From contig CAWCUH010000023.1 in NCBI GenBank assembly GCA_963798655.1, positions 94,795 to 158,794 on the forward strand: 64,000 nucleotides of DNA, in the 5' to 3' direction. Shown here piece after piece: positions 54,583 to 63,804 of this stretch (position 1 is its first letter; the number at the start of each line of letters is the position of its first letter). The translations under genes were made by a program, and so were the position numbers. The DNA is from CAVSMC01 sp963798655. Its GTDB lineage: Bacteria > Pseudomonadota > Gammaproteobacteria > Burkholderiales > Casimicrobiaceae. Under the pieces are notes generated by a model. That model was not told where the DNA came from. It saw nothing but the letters and a program-made list of their open reading frames with translations, and searched no databases.

Positions 54583-54610
54583 CGGGGACTTCGGTCCCCG
54601 TTCTTGTTTT
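54583..54610 (+). terminator. UUCG-tetraloop terminator of the formate dehydrogenase operon
   Basis: CGGGGAC (54583-54589) pairs with GTCCCCG (54594-54600) around a TTCG loop, followed by TTCTTGTTTT. It lies 43 bp after the last gene of the operon. Confidence 0.9.
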
Positions 54611-54676
54611 CGCGTCGCGCTCGCGCGGCGTCGCGCCCGGTGAATCCGCGTTATCCGCCGCGTCGACACCGTCGCG

Positions 54677-54682
54677 TATAAT
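54677..54682 (+). promoter_or_regulatory. TATAAT -10 box for tRNA-Ser
   Basis: A perfect TATAAT ten bases before the mature tRNA start. Confidence 0.6.
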
Positions 54683-54691
54683 CGCCGGTCC

Positions 54692-54779
54692 GGAGAGTTG
54701 GCCGAGTGGTCGAAGGCGCCTGACTCGAAATCAGGTTTAGGGCAACCTAACGGGGGTTCGAATCCCTCACTCTCCGCCA
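54692..54779 (+). tRNA. tRNA-Ser (CGA)
   Basis: An 88-nt class II tRNA including an encoded CCA. Acceptor stem GGAGAGT pairs with ACTCTCC; the anticodon stem CCTGA/TCAGG encloses loop CTCGAAA, giving anticodon CGA at 54726-54728. The variable arm TTTAGG-GCAA-CCTAA fits serine tRNAs, and the T loop is GGTTCGAATCC. It marks the left border of the accessory region downstream; tRNA-Ser 3' ends are common integration sites. Confidence 0.97.
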
Positions 54780-55163
54780 AATATAACCGCAGTACGTTGA
54801 TCCGAAAGCTATTTCGGCATCGATGTCAACGCTACCCATCAAACCGTCCATCCAATCGGTCGCCAATTGATGGGCGCGCCGATGTGGCGCGCGCGCAACA
54901 CGGTCCTCTGAACTGACTTGACGCGGTGTGATGCACCGCAGGTACAATACCCGCGTCGCCTGTAACTGTTTGGTCACTCGTCCACGCCGCTCCAAGCGGC
55001 AAAGGTGCGCAAAGGCGACAGCGCACTGAAAGTCGTCAGTGGTTCTCCGTGACGAACCCCGGCCTTGCCGGGGATGGACAGAGTGACGGGCCGAAGGGTC
55101 GCAGTGGCGTGACAGCGCCGCACGCATCGTTCTCACGATGCGGCTACCCTTTGAGGCCCACCA
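54780..55163 (+). other. Start of accessory region: promoter and structured leader before the AlpA-like gene
   Basis: No protein gene is supported in this 384-bp stretch. It holds a promoter at 54918-54948 and, after it, four clear hairpins that would form a leader RNA of about 210 nt: 54986-55000, 55033-55055, 55057-55073 (7 bp) and 55123-55142 (8 bp). No integrase and no repeat of the tRNA 3' end are seen here. A long antisense frame through this region is not credible by composition. Confidence 0.6.
54918..54948 (+). promoter_or_regulatory. Promoter with dyad in a 19-bp spacer
   Basis: -35 TTGACG (54918-54923), -10 TACAAT (54943-54948), spacer 19 bp. The spacer carries the inverted repeat GCGGTG-TGATG-CACCGC (54923-54939). 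A long spacer with a central dyad is the layout of MerR-type activated promoters. The next gene encodes an AlpA-like protein of the related excisionase/MerR-like HTH class, so autoregulation is possible. Confidence 0.6.
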
Positions 55164-55592
55164 GTGCATACGTTCGTTCCCAAGCGCGATCTCGCGAAGC
55201 GTCGCTGTTGTTCCATTTCGACCGTCGGTCGTCAGCGGCGTAACGGTCTGCTGACAGATCCCGTGAGTCTCTCTGCGGGGGTGAAGGCGTGGCCCTCGCA
55301 CGAGATCCAGGCGCTCGATGAGGCTCTGCTTTCTGGTGCAACACCCGATCAGATTCGCCAGCTCGTGCGTGAACTGATGGCGGCGCGCCCGGTACTCATG
55401 AGCGCCGACAAGCACCAAGCATCCAAAGCTGCTCAACATCCGAAGCTCGTGGAGGGACGCGAACAGTATTGGCGCGACGTGCGCTTGGGCTTGCGCGGGC
55501 GACCTGTGCGATCGAAGTGTGCGTCGATGAGGCATTCGATCGCGTCGAACGGTGACAAGAAAGCCGCTATCAGCACCGAAGGGACGGAGTAA
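55164..55592 (+). CDS. AlpA-family DNA-binding regulator
   Basis: A 142-residue protein starting with GTG. The N-terminus FVPKRDLAKRRCCSISTVGR then RQRRNGLLTDPVSLSAGVKA and WPSHEIQALDEALLSGATPD matches the AlpA/excisionase-type winged HTH of phages and integrative elements. The middle shows QIRQLVRELMAARPVL; the C-terminal 50 residues are basic and unassigned. AlpA-type proteins control or assist excision. It overlaps the next frame by one base and lies behind the structured leader. Confidence 0.75.
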   Translation: MHTFVPKRDLAKRRCCSISTVGRQRRNGLLTDPVSLSAGVKAWPSHEIQALDEALLSGATPDQIRQLVRELMAARPVLMSADKHQASKAAQHPKLVEGREQYWRDVRLGLRGRPVRSKCASMRHSIASNGDKKAAISTEGTE

Positions 55593-55831
55593 TGAGCGCC
55601 TTTCGAGCGGAGACCCCCAAATGCGAAGGGGGCCGCCTCGCCGCGGCCCCCATCCGTGCTACATCCGTCAAATCCAAACGTAATTGTGTCAGCAATCCGG
55701 CCAGTACGCTACTGCACGCGGCGGTACTCGTGAAGTATGGTGATTTGCGTGGCGAATTGCACTCCTCGCGTTACGCGGCGGGCGAGCTGCGTCGGCTACT
55801 TCGCGATGATCGGCGCGGGAGGTCAGCATGA
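55592..55831 (+). CDS. Hypothetical protein between AlpA-like regulator and primase-helicase
   Basis: A 79-residue frame whose ATG shares a base with the AlpA stop (TAATG) and whose stop overlaps the next ATG (ATGA). This coupling is the main support. A GGGACGGAG ribosome site precedes it. The C-terminal half VKYGDLRGELHSSRYAAGEL with RRLLRDD looks helical and basic. An internal hairpin (GGGGGCCGC with GCGGCCCCC, about 55629-55652) lies within the frame. No family is recognised. Confidence 0.5.
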   Translation: MSAFRAETPKCEGGRLAAAPIRATSVKSKRNCVSNPASTLLHAAVLVKYGDLRGELHSSRYAAGELRRLLRDDRRGRSA

Positions 55832-57969
55832 TCTCCAATTCCATGCCGGACTTTCGGAGCGCAATCGTGGCGGCCGGGATGACGCCGCCCGATGTAATCG
55901 AGCCGGGCCAATTCCATCGCTTCCCTGGCATCGGCAAGAGCAACGGCAACACGGCGGGCTGGTGCAAGCTGTTCGAGGACGAGCGCGGCGGCTCCTACGG
56001 CGATTTCTCGATCGACATGCATGAAACCTGGCAAGCCGAGCGCGCGCGGTCTCTGGCGCCATCCGAGCGCGAGGCGTTCAAGCGCACGGTCGCCGAAGCA
56101 AGAGCGGTCGCGGACGCCGCGCGCAAGCAGGAACAGAACGAGGCGGCACTCGACGCACAGCGTACCTGGGACAGCGCCACCGTGGCGAACGACGACCACG
56201 GCTACGTCAAACGTAAGGGCGTATCGACGCACGGCGTCCGTGTTTATGCGGGTAACCGCGTGATCGCCGGCATGAATTGCGAGGGTGCGCTCCTGGTCCC
56301 GTGCCGCAACGCTGACGGCGAGCTGCGTAGCGTGCAGTTCATCGCGCCTGAGAGGCAGCAGGACGGCAGCGATAAGCGCTACCTCCCACGCGGCGAGCGT
56401 GGTGGTCTCTATCACGCGATCGGCACGCCAAATGGCGTGATGTGCGTGTGCGAGGGCTACGCGACCGGGGCCAGCATCCACGAGGCGACCGGCTACGCGG
56501 TTGCGATCGCGTTCGACGCCGGGAACCTCGCGGCGGTCGCCAGCGTGCTTCGCGAGAAATATCCCGAATCGCGCATCATCGTCTGCGCCGACGACGACTA
56601 TCGCACTCAGCCGAACACAGGGATCGAGAAAGCGACGAAGGCGGCGCAAGCCGTTGGTGCAAAGCTCGCTGTTCCCGACTTCGGCGATGATCGGCCGGAT
56701 GGCGCAACGGATTTCAACGACCTGCACAAGCACCGCGGCGCACAATCCGTGAAGCGATGCATAGACGCCGCGCGAGCGCCCGACGTGTCCGAATGCCAAC
56801 CTGCGGCGCAGACCACAACACGGGGCGATTTAGGCGGTGCGCGTGTCTCGATGGTGCGCGGCGATTCGATCCAACCGGAGTGCCATCGGTGGATCTGGAA
56901 GGAATGGCTTGCTCGCGGAAAGCTGCATATCCTCGCCGGCACGGCCGGAACAGGAAAGACGACGCTTGCGCTTGCGATGGGCGCGACCGTGACGAGTGGC
57001 GGCCGGTGGCCGGACGGTTCCCATTGTGAACCCGGCAACGTCGTCATCTGGTCCGGCGAGGACGATCCCGCGGACACTCTTATTCCGCGCCTGCTTGCAA
57101 TGGGTGCAGACGTGTCGCGCATGTATTTCGTCGGGGCTGTGCACGACGACCGCGGCCGGCGCGCCTTCGACCCCGCGACGGACGTCGCGTTGCTCGCCGA
57201 GCGGTTGCAAGAATGCGGTCCCGTCTCCCTTCTGATCGTCGATCCCGTCGTATCCGCCGTCGCCGCCGACTCGCACAAGAACGGGGAGGTACGTCGAGGG
57301 CTGCAACCGCTCGTGGATCTCGCGGCGCTGCACGCTTGCGCCTTGCTGGGGATCACGCATTACAGCAAGAGCACGTCGGGCCGCGACCCGTTGGAGCGCG
57401 TGACAGGATCGCTCGCGTTCGGCGCCTTGCCGCGCATCGTCATGGGGACGGCAAAGCCAACAGAAGCGCGCGCGATGAGGCGCTTGGTTCGTGCCAAGTC
57501 CAACATCGGGCCGGACGGCGGCGGCTTCGATTACGACTTGCGGCAAGTGGAGCTAGACGGCAAGCCTGGATTGTTCGCGAGCAGCGTCTCGTGGGGCGAT
57601 TCGATCGACGGCACTGCTCGCGAGCTGCTGGCCGAAGTCGAGATTGAACCCGAGAGCGGAGAACGCGACGCCTTGGATGAGGCCGCCGGCTTTTTGCGCT
57701 CCCTACTGACAGGTGGGCCGGTTGCGTCCAATGAAGTGAAGAAGGATGCGGATGGCGCCGGTCACTCGTGGCGAACGGTGCAGCGGGCCAAAAAGAAGCT
57801 CGGCGTGCGAGCAGAGAAGTCGGGCTTGCGCGGCGGCTGGGTCTGGCAACTGCCCGTTGACGTGCCGAAGAATGCCAACTATCCCGAAGAATGCCAGACA
57901 GAAAGAGAGGCACCCTTCGACGATGTTGGCGCCCTTCGCAGCGCCGACGAGCCGGGTGAGGTCTTCTGA
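55828..57969 (+). CDS. TOPRIM primase-RepA-like helicase protein
   Basis: A 713-residue replication protein of mobile elements. The TOPRIM domain has CEGYATGASIHEATG (about 208-222) with the catalytic Glu, and IIVCADDD with the metal Asp pair. The RepA-like AAA domain has Walker A GTAGTGKTT (371-379) and Walker B VSLLIVDPVVSAV, then GITHYSKSTSGRDPLERVTG. A C-terminal winged-helix module (VASNEVKKDADGAGHSW, RTVQRAKKKLGVRAEKSG, GGWVWQLP) ends the folded part. It is expected to act in autonomous replication of the element. It overlaps its neighbours on both sides by 1-4 bases. Confidence 0.88.
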   Translation: MISNSMPDFRSAIVAAGMTPPDVIEPGQFHRFPGIGKSNGNTAGWCKLFEDERGGSYGDFSIDMHETWQAERARSLAPSEREAFKRTVAEARAVADAARKQEQNEAALDAQRTWDSATVANDDHGYVKRKGVSTHGVRVYAGNRVIAGMNCEGALLVPCRNADGELRSVQFIAPERQQDGSDKRYLPRGERGGLYHAIGTPNGVMCVCEGYATGASIHEATGYAVAIAFDAGNLAAVASVLREKYPESRIIVCADDDYRTQPNTGIEKATKAAQAVGAKLAVPDFGDDRPDGATDFNDLHKHRGAQSVKRCIDAARAPDVSECQPAAQTTTRGDLGGARVSMVRGDSIQPECHRWIWKEWLARGKLHILAGTAGTGKTTLALAMGATVTSGGRWPDGSHCEPGNVVIWSGEDDPADTLIPRLLAMGADVSRMYFVGAVHDDRGRRAFDPATDVALLAERLQECGPVSLLIVDPVVSAVAADSHKNGEVRRGLQPLVDLAALHACALLGITHYSKSTSGRDPLERVTGSLAFGALPRIVMGTAKPTEARAMRRLVRAKSNIGPDGGGFDYDLRQVELDGKPGLFASSVSWGDSIDGTARELLAEVEIEPESGERDALDEAAGFLRSLLTGGPVASNEVKKDADGAGHSWRTVQRAKKKLGVRAEKSGLRGGWVWQLPVDVPKNANYPEECQTEREAPFDDVGALRSADEPGEVF

Positions 57970-58280
57970 TGGGCGCGCTGATCGAACAGTTCACGGCGCT
58001 TGGGCTCCGGTTCGAGGTCATCACCGATGGCGTACTTCGCGTGCGGGGCGAACTGACCGACGGCTTGCGATCGGCGATCCGCGCGAACAAGAAGGCTGTG
58101 CTCGCGGAGTTGAGCGAATCCGCTGCGCGTCCCATCGACGACGAGGAAGCGCGTCGCTGGTGGCGCATCGCAACGCCGCGCGGCGTGCGCGAAGTGTTGT
58201 TCTCGCGGGCGGCCACGCGCCGGGACGTCGCCGACTTCTATCCTGGCGCCGATGCCGTACCGAATGCCGATACCTCATGA
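57969..58280 (+). CDS. Small protein with TubC-N-like docking fold
   Basis: A 103-residue protein overlapping the primase-helicase stop by one base. The first 50 residues (LIEQFTALGLRFEVITDGVL, then RVRGELTDGLRSAIRANKKA) resemble the TubC N-terminal docking domain, which also occurs as small proteins in mobile elements. The rest (ARRWWRIATPRGVREVLFS, ATRRDVADFYPGADAV) is unassigned. It may dock to the replication protein, but no direct evidence is visible. Confidence 0.65.
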   Translation: MGALIEQFTALGLRFEVITDGVLRVRGELTDGLRSAIRANKKAVLAELSESAARPIDDEEARRWWRIATPRGVREVLFSRAATRRDVADFYPGADAVPNADTS

Positions 58281-58377
58281 TCTTAAAGATGCTCAAGATG
58301 CTTACGCGGCCCGTCGCCCCCACCATGGGCCGCATTTGACCCGTCTCGGGTCCGCGACGAACTATTGGGAGACGACG

Positions 58378-58629
58378 ATGAGCAACGGCTGGACATCCGA
58401 ACGTCGAGCCCGTCAAGCGGCGGCCATTCGATCGTGGCGCCCTTGGCGGCATTCGACCGGGCCGCGCACGGATCTCGGGAAGTACATATCCGCGCAGAAC
58501 TCTGTTCGTTGCTTAATGATCGTAAGGGTGCGCAGCGTACCCGTAACGCTGCTCGCGTCGGGCGCCCACCGCGAACAAGCCATCGAGGCATTTCTCAGGA
58601 AACTGTGCGCACAGGCAATCCAAAGATGA
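58378..58629 (+). CDS. Short phage/ICE-type hypothetical protein
   Basis: An 83-residue frame behind a GGGAGACGACG site. The N-terminus MSNGWTSERRARQAAAIRSW followed by RPWRHSTGPRTDLGKYISAQ is the GWTPERRAxQAxxIRxWxPWxxSTGPRT pattern of small proteins common in prophages and integrative elements. The normal family continues with a Gly/His-rich stretch that is not seen, so the tail may be altered. Its stop overlaps the next gene start. Function unknown. Confidence 0.6.
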   Translation: MSNGWTSERRARQAAAIRSWRPWRHSTGPRTDLGKYISAQNSVRCLMIVRVRSVPVTLLASGAHREQAIEAFLRKLCAQAIQR

Positions 58630-59204
58630 TGCCGACCATATGGAACCGTCGCGACGTCGAAGCGCTGCGGGCCTCGCCAGGCTTCGAGTTGTTGCCGGAG
58701 CAGCCAGTCATCGACGGCAACTGGCATCGACTCGGTGAGCACACTTCCTGGTATCTGTTGTTCTCTGCGCCGCGACCACGAATCGCGCTCCTACATCGCA
58801 ACGGTCAGACATCGGTGTGGCCGACGCGCCGCTACAGCTTGGCGCTGGAACATGCGATCGCAGATGCGGTCGCTGCTGTTCCGCGGCCGGCAGGACTGCC
58901 AGGCGCCAACAAGCCCGCTGAGAGCGCAATGGAGACGGCAGTAATCGCCGGTGTGTGCGAGACGCGCGCTGGCCGGCGTTCAGCGACCACTGCTGGCCGC
59001 GCAGAGCACCTGTTGCGACACCTGCTTGAGCACGCTGCAGTGCCGGCGACCGAGATCCGGCGGCAAGCCGCGGAAGCGCGGTTGTCTTGGGCCTCCGTGC
59101 GCAGGGCGTCAAAGATGCTCGGCGTGCGTTCGTTGCGCGTCGGCGGCCGGCACGGAACGTGGAAATGGCAGCTCGCGGCCGGAGCGACTCACGGCATACG
59201 GTAA
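58626..59204 (+). CDS. Hypothetical protein with C-terminal wHTH like the primase-helicase
   Basis: A 192-residue protein starting at either of two ATGs (58626, 58629). The first half has a compact domain with NWHRLGEHTSWYLLFSAPRP and RIALLHRNGQTSVWPTRRYS. The last 60 residues, HLLEHAAVPATEIRRQAAEA then RASKMLGVRSLRVGGRHGTW and KWQL, follow the same pattern as the C-terminal winged-helix module of the 713-residue protein upstream. That implies a shared DNA or partner interaction. The earlier in-frame extension to 58365 overlaps the preceding gene and is not favoured. Confidence 0.65.
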   Translation: MMPTIWNRRDVEALRASPGFELLPEQPVIDGNWHRLGEHTSWYLLFSAPRPRIALLHRNGQTSVWPTRRYSLALEHAIADAVAAVPRPAGLPGANKPAESAMETAVIAGVCETRAGRRSATTAGRAEHLLRHLLEHAAVPATEIRRQAAEARLSWASVRRASKMLGVRSLRVGGRHGTWKWQLAAGATHGIR

Positions 59205-60148
59205 TGGCCCGGGTCGACGTCGTCCGGGATGTTGAGCCTGTGCCTATCAAAGTCCGCCATGGCTTTTAAATCGTCGAGTGAAGTGCCCGGCACGAGCCAA
59301 GCGGACACGACGCTGTCGCCTTTCACTTGTAGAACGCGTAGATCAAAGAAACAATCCGATCGCGGATAGTGTGCCGCAATGTCGGCGCGGATCCGGTCCA
59401 CGTCCACAATACGAGGATCACCGCCCTCGATAAACACGCGAACGGTAGCCCTGTACGGTTCCTTTTGTGCCAGGGTCGGCAGTCCGTGCAAGCTCGCAAG
59501 CTGGTCAAGTTGCCAGCGCAGTGCGTTTTCTCTGTGCGGCTCAAGGCTCCAAGCTCCGTCGATGTAGCGGAGGACTGAGACGCACACCGCGGCAAACGTG
59601 CGTAGCTGCTCTCGCGTTAGAACAATCTCGGGACCGACCACGCCACGTTTTGATGACGATACTTGCAACGTGCCATCTTCCGAACGAAAGTGCCGAGAGT
59701 GAATGATTGTTCCTCTCAGTGGCTCCGCCGATGCGAAAAGCGCGCGTAGACGGTCGCGCAGCCAAGGACGACTCTCGATGACGGCCGGATATGTTACCGG
59801 GCCTTTTAACGTCCCGATTTTCTCTGCGTAACGATGCGAGGGGACGTAACCGTTTTGCTCCAACACCCACTCAAGCAACATATCCAACAATTTAAAGCTG
59901 GCGGTAAACACTAAGGGCGCCCCGTTGTCGATGAAGCCGGGTCGCCAATCCCCGACGACAAGATGCATCGAGGCGTGCACGATAAAGACAGGTTTGTTCG
60001 TCGCCAAGGGGTAGATTATTGCGTCGGGCCAATCAGGAAATAGCTGGTCCTCCACCAAGCTATATACGGCTTCGAGCAACCATATCTCGTACCCGACCTT
60101 GTCGGACAGTCGAGCCAACGCACCGCTGTCATACGGCTTGCAAGTCAT
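59189..60148 (-). CDS. Hypothetical protein, unknown family
   Basis: A 319-residue soluble protein, convergent with and overlapping the preceding gene by 16 bp. ATG 60148 follows GAGATAGAG; a TTG at 60172 is possible. Notable segments: LARLSDKVGYEIWLLEAVYS, VFIVHASMHLVVGDWRPGF, HRYAEKIGTLKGPVTYPAV and VRVFIEGGDPRIVDVDRIRA. No signal peptide or membrane helix. Composition is lower in GC than the core genome, and it is transcribed opposite to the replication genes, typical of cargo. I do not recognise a family. Confidence 0.6.
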   Translation of the reverse strand: MTCKPYDSGALARLSDKVGYEIWLLEAVYSLVEDQLFPDWPDAIIYPLATNKPVFIVHASMHLVVGDWRPGFIDNGAPLVFTASFKLLDMLLEWVLEQNGYVPSHRYAEKIGTLKGPVTYPAVIESRPWLRDRLRALFASAEPLRGTIIHSRHFRSEDGTLQVSSSKRGVVGPEIVLTREQLRTFAAVCVSVLRYIDGAWSLEPHRENALRWQLDQLASLHGLPTLAQKEPYRATVRVFIEGGDPRIVDVDRIRADIAAHYPRSDCFFDLRVLQVKGDSVVSAWLVPGTSLDDLKAMADFDRHRLNIPDDVDPGHYRMP

Positions 60149-60172
60149 GGTCTCTATCTCGCTTCTGCGCAA

Positions 60173-60756
60173 GGGCTAGAAACTGTACAGGACCAAGGCG
60201 ACGAGACGCCGCAGCCGACGCCACCATATTGCGCACCGCGGTGCGTCACGGGTTGCGGTTGAGCAATGCCTCGAGCAGGAGGCCGCCGACGATTAGCCCG
60301 GCGAAAAGGTGCCGATCGCGATGAGCGCGGGCGCAACGAGAGCTATAAAGCTGCCGTTCCGCCGGCCGCAATCGCGAGGCGCAGGGCGGGTCGCAGCTCA
60401 CGGCGTGCGTCACTGGTAACAGGGACGGTCGGCGCAGCGACCGCCTTCGTGCACTCGTCACCATGCACGACAGACCGCGCTGTGTCGTTGTCACGAAGAG
60501 GCAGACGGTTCACGTCAAGCGCCGTCAGAAGCGGTGTCGGCTCTGCGATCGAGCGCTTTGCCGATCTTCGTTCAACTCGTCGCTGGCGAGCGCTAGCGTC
60601 ATACAGTGCTCCCGGCTGTACGGCTGCCCGCGATCGCGCAAGCGTGGGATACCACTGCCCCATCGGCCATTGAACGCGGGCTTCTTCCGCGTGCGCTGCT
60701 TGGGCGTCTTCAATGTGGTTGCCGGTGCGCAATTTCATTCGCCGCTACTGTGTCGG
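60173..60756. other. 584-bp stretch with decayed coding remnants
   Basis: No gene is convincing. On the minus strand one frame reads FIALVAPALIAIGTF and, after a shift at the AAAA run 60304-60307, another reads FAGLIVGGLLLEALLNRNP before a stop at 60246. One extra T in the run would restore a single small membrane protein, so this looks like a frameshifted remnant. A 131-codon minus frame at 60343-60738 has no recognisable features. Confidence 0.4.
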
Positions 60757-61320
60757 TCAATAGCTGTCACAGGTCCATGTGTTGCCAATCCAGCGACACG
60801 ACGTTTGCCGAGACGGTGTCGGTAGTGCGGGCAGGATCGGGTCTGGCTTCATTAGCTGTAGAAGTTGAAGCATAGTCGCGGCTTCGTGATGCTTCAATTG
60901 CTGATCCGACATGGATCGCTCTTGGGCGAGTCGACGTTGCTCCGCATCCCGCCGCTCTGCTAGTTCTTCTTCGGTGCGTCTGGCTTCCCGTCGTTCTGTC
61001 GCGTTTCGCACGGCTTCCCGGCTTTGCGTCTGCTGCGTCTCGTCGACCCGCGCTTGAGCGGCGCTTGCTCGCTCCTCGAGGTCGGTCATTTTTCTCGCCA
61101 GCTCGTACTGCGCTTCAACCTGCGTCATTTTTTTGAGATCGATCTTCTCACCGAGCAGCGCCATGTAGGCGAGATATTCCTTCACGTACACGTTGCTTGC
61201 TTGCTCGGGAAATAGCGTCCCGAAGCGTTTGCGGTATTCGCGCGCCACGGTCAGGTACTTGATCTTCCCACGTCGAGCTTGGTCGAGGAGCGCCGTGTGA
61301 GCTTGTTCGAGTTCCGCCAA
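60757..61320 (-). CDS. Hypothetical coiled-coil protein
   Basis: A 187-residue frame starting only with TTG; an in-frame stop lies 45 bp upstream, so the gene could be N-terminally truncated or frameshifted (an ATG exists in another frame at about 61344). The sequence opens LEQAHTALLDQARRGKIKYL and TVAREYRKRFGTLFPEQA, followed by a long charged coiled coil around RVDETQQTQSREAVRNATER and REARRTEEELAERRDAEQRR. It ends with a Cys-Trp-rich CRWIGNTWTCDSY. No signal peptide at the TTG start. Function unknown. Confidence 0.5.
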   Translation of the reverse strand: MAELEQAHTALLDQARRGKIKYLTVAREYRKRFGTLFPEQASNVYVKEYLAYMALLGEKIDLKKMTQVEAQYELARKMTDLEERASAAQARVDETQQTQSREAVRNATERREARRTEEELAERRDAEQRRLAQERSMSDQQLKHHEAATMLQLLQLMKPDPILPALPTPSRQTSCRWIGNTWTCDSY

Positions 61321-61388
61321 GCGTTGTTCATCTCGACGGGCCGCTAATGTAGTCGGCGGTTAAATCCCTGCGACGCACCGACCTTCAT

Positions 61389-61631
61389 TCAAACGGCCTC
61401 GAGCCGAGCTCTGATGGCGAGCGCGCCCGACTCCAAGTTCACCGTTGTGGTCACGACGTCGCCGGCGGCTACCGTCTTCGCCTGTTGGAGCACGTTGCCG
61501 ACGATTTCTGCCGGTGCTTCATCGAGAGTCGACTTCTCGGCGTCGATGTCATATTGGAACGCCGCGCCGGGATTCGACTCGCTTTCGCAGGTCCAGATTA
61601 CGGCACGGCAATGGGCCGAGAGCGTGGTCAT
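61389..61631 (-). CDS. Small hypothetical protein
   Basis: An 80-residue frame, MTTLSAHCRAVIWTCESESN to SGALAIRARLEAV. It is slightly acidic with no membrane segment or known motif. It lies 68 bp upstream of the coiled-coil gene on the same strand and could be in its operon. Support is composition and context only. Confidence 0.4.
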   Translation of the reverse strand: MTTLSAHCRAVIWTCESESNPGAAFQYDIDAEKSTLDEAPAEIVGNVLQQAKTVAAGDVVTTTVNLESGALAIRARLEAV

Positions 61632-61780
61632 CGACCCCGCTTACGCGACCGCGAGGATCGCGACTTTGATCTTCAAGTTTTTCCCCCTGCGCCACCGGCG
61701 GCGAGTGACGTCCTGATCGGCCTAAATGCTAATTATAGTCTGTCGACGTATAGTCGTCAAAGCCGGCACGCTCTTGGCCC

Positions 61781-62032
61781 ATGGTCAAGTGCCGGCGCGC
61801 GAGGGAAACGGCCCGCACGCGGGTGGCCGCGAACCTACGCGCGACACGAAAGGCTCACGGCATAGCCGAAGAGCAACTGGCGGACGTTGCCGGCTTGCAT
61901 CGCACGTATGTCGGCTCTGTCGAACGCGGCGAACGCAACATCTCCATCGACAACATCGAGCGTCTGGCGGGAGCGCTTGGCCTCGACGTTGCCGAATTGC
62001 TTGCGCGGCCGACTGCCAGGGTCGGGCGATAG
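61781..62032 (+). CDS. XRE-family transcriptional regulator
   Basis: An 83-residue Cro/C1-type helix-turn-helix protein. The core ANLRATRKAHGIAEEQLADV, AGLHRTYVGSVERGERNISI and DNIERLAGALGLDVAELLAR is a complete XRE domain. Proteins of this size next to restriction-modification genes often act as controllers; here hsdM follows 208 bp downstream. A TATAGT box lies about 30 bp upstream. The 62033-62240 gap contains nothing else I can identify. Confidence 0.85.
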   Translation: MVKCRRARETARTRVAANLRATRKAHGIAEEQLADVAGLHRTYVGSVERGERNISIDNIERLAGALGLDVAELLARPTARVGR

Positions 62033-62240
62033 CGCCTGCCCTTCGATGTGTGGCCTGCCGGGCAGCAATTGAGAGCGTTTAACATCCCCACGGACTGAGC
62101 GACGCATCGCAGCGACTATCCTCGCTCGACGCGCGTCGCAAAACCGTCCTGAATCCATTCGGCCGCCGGCGCTGGTCACGGTCTCGCCGAGTCGGTAAAG
62201 TCGCCACCAGTTCTCGCCATCCGACAAGGACCGCGCAAGC

Positions 62241-63793
<1,553 letters not shown>

Positions 63794-63804
<11 letters not shown>

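Noticed and set aside
54747..55535. A 262-codon minus-strand frame beside tRNA-Ser
   Set aside because: It runs through the tRNA, the promoter and the AlpA-like gene in antisense and shows no domain, so it is not a plausible integrase or other gene.
58365..58625. N-terminal extension of the 192-residue accessory protein
   Set aside because: The upstream region is better explained by the overlapping GWTxERRAxQA-type gene with its own ribosome site.
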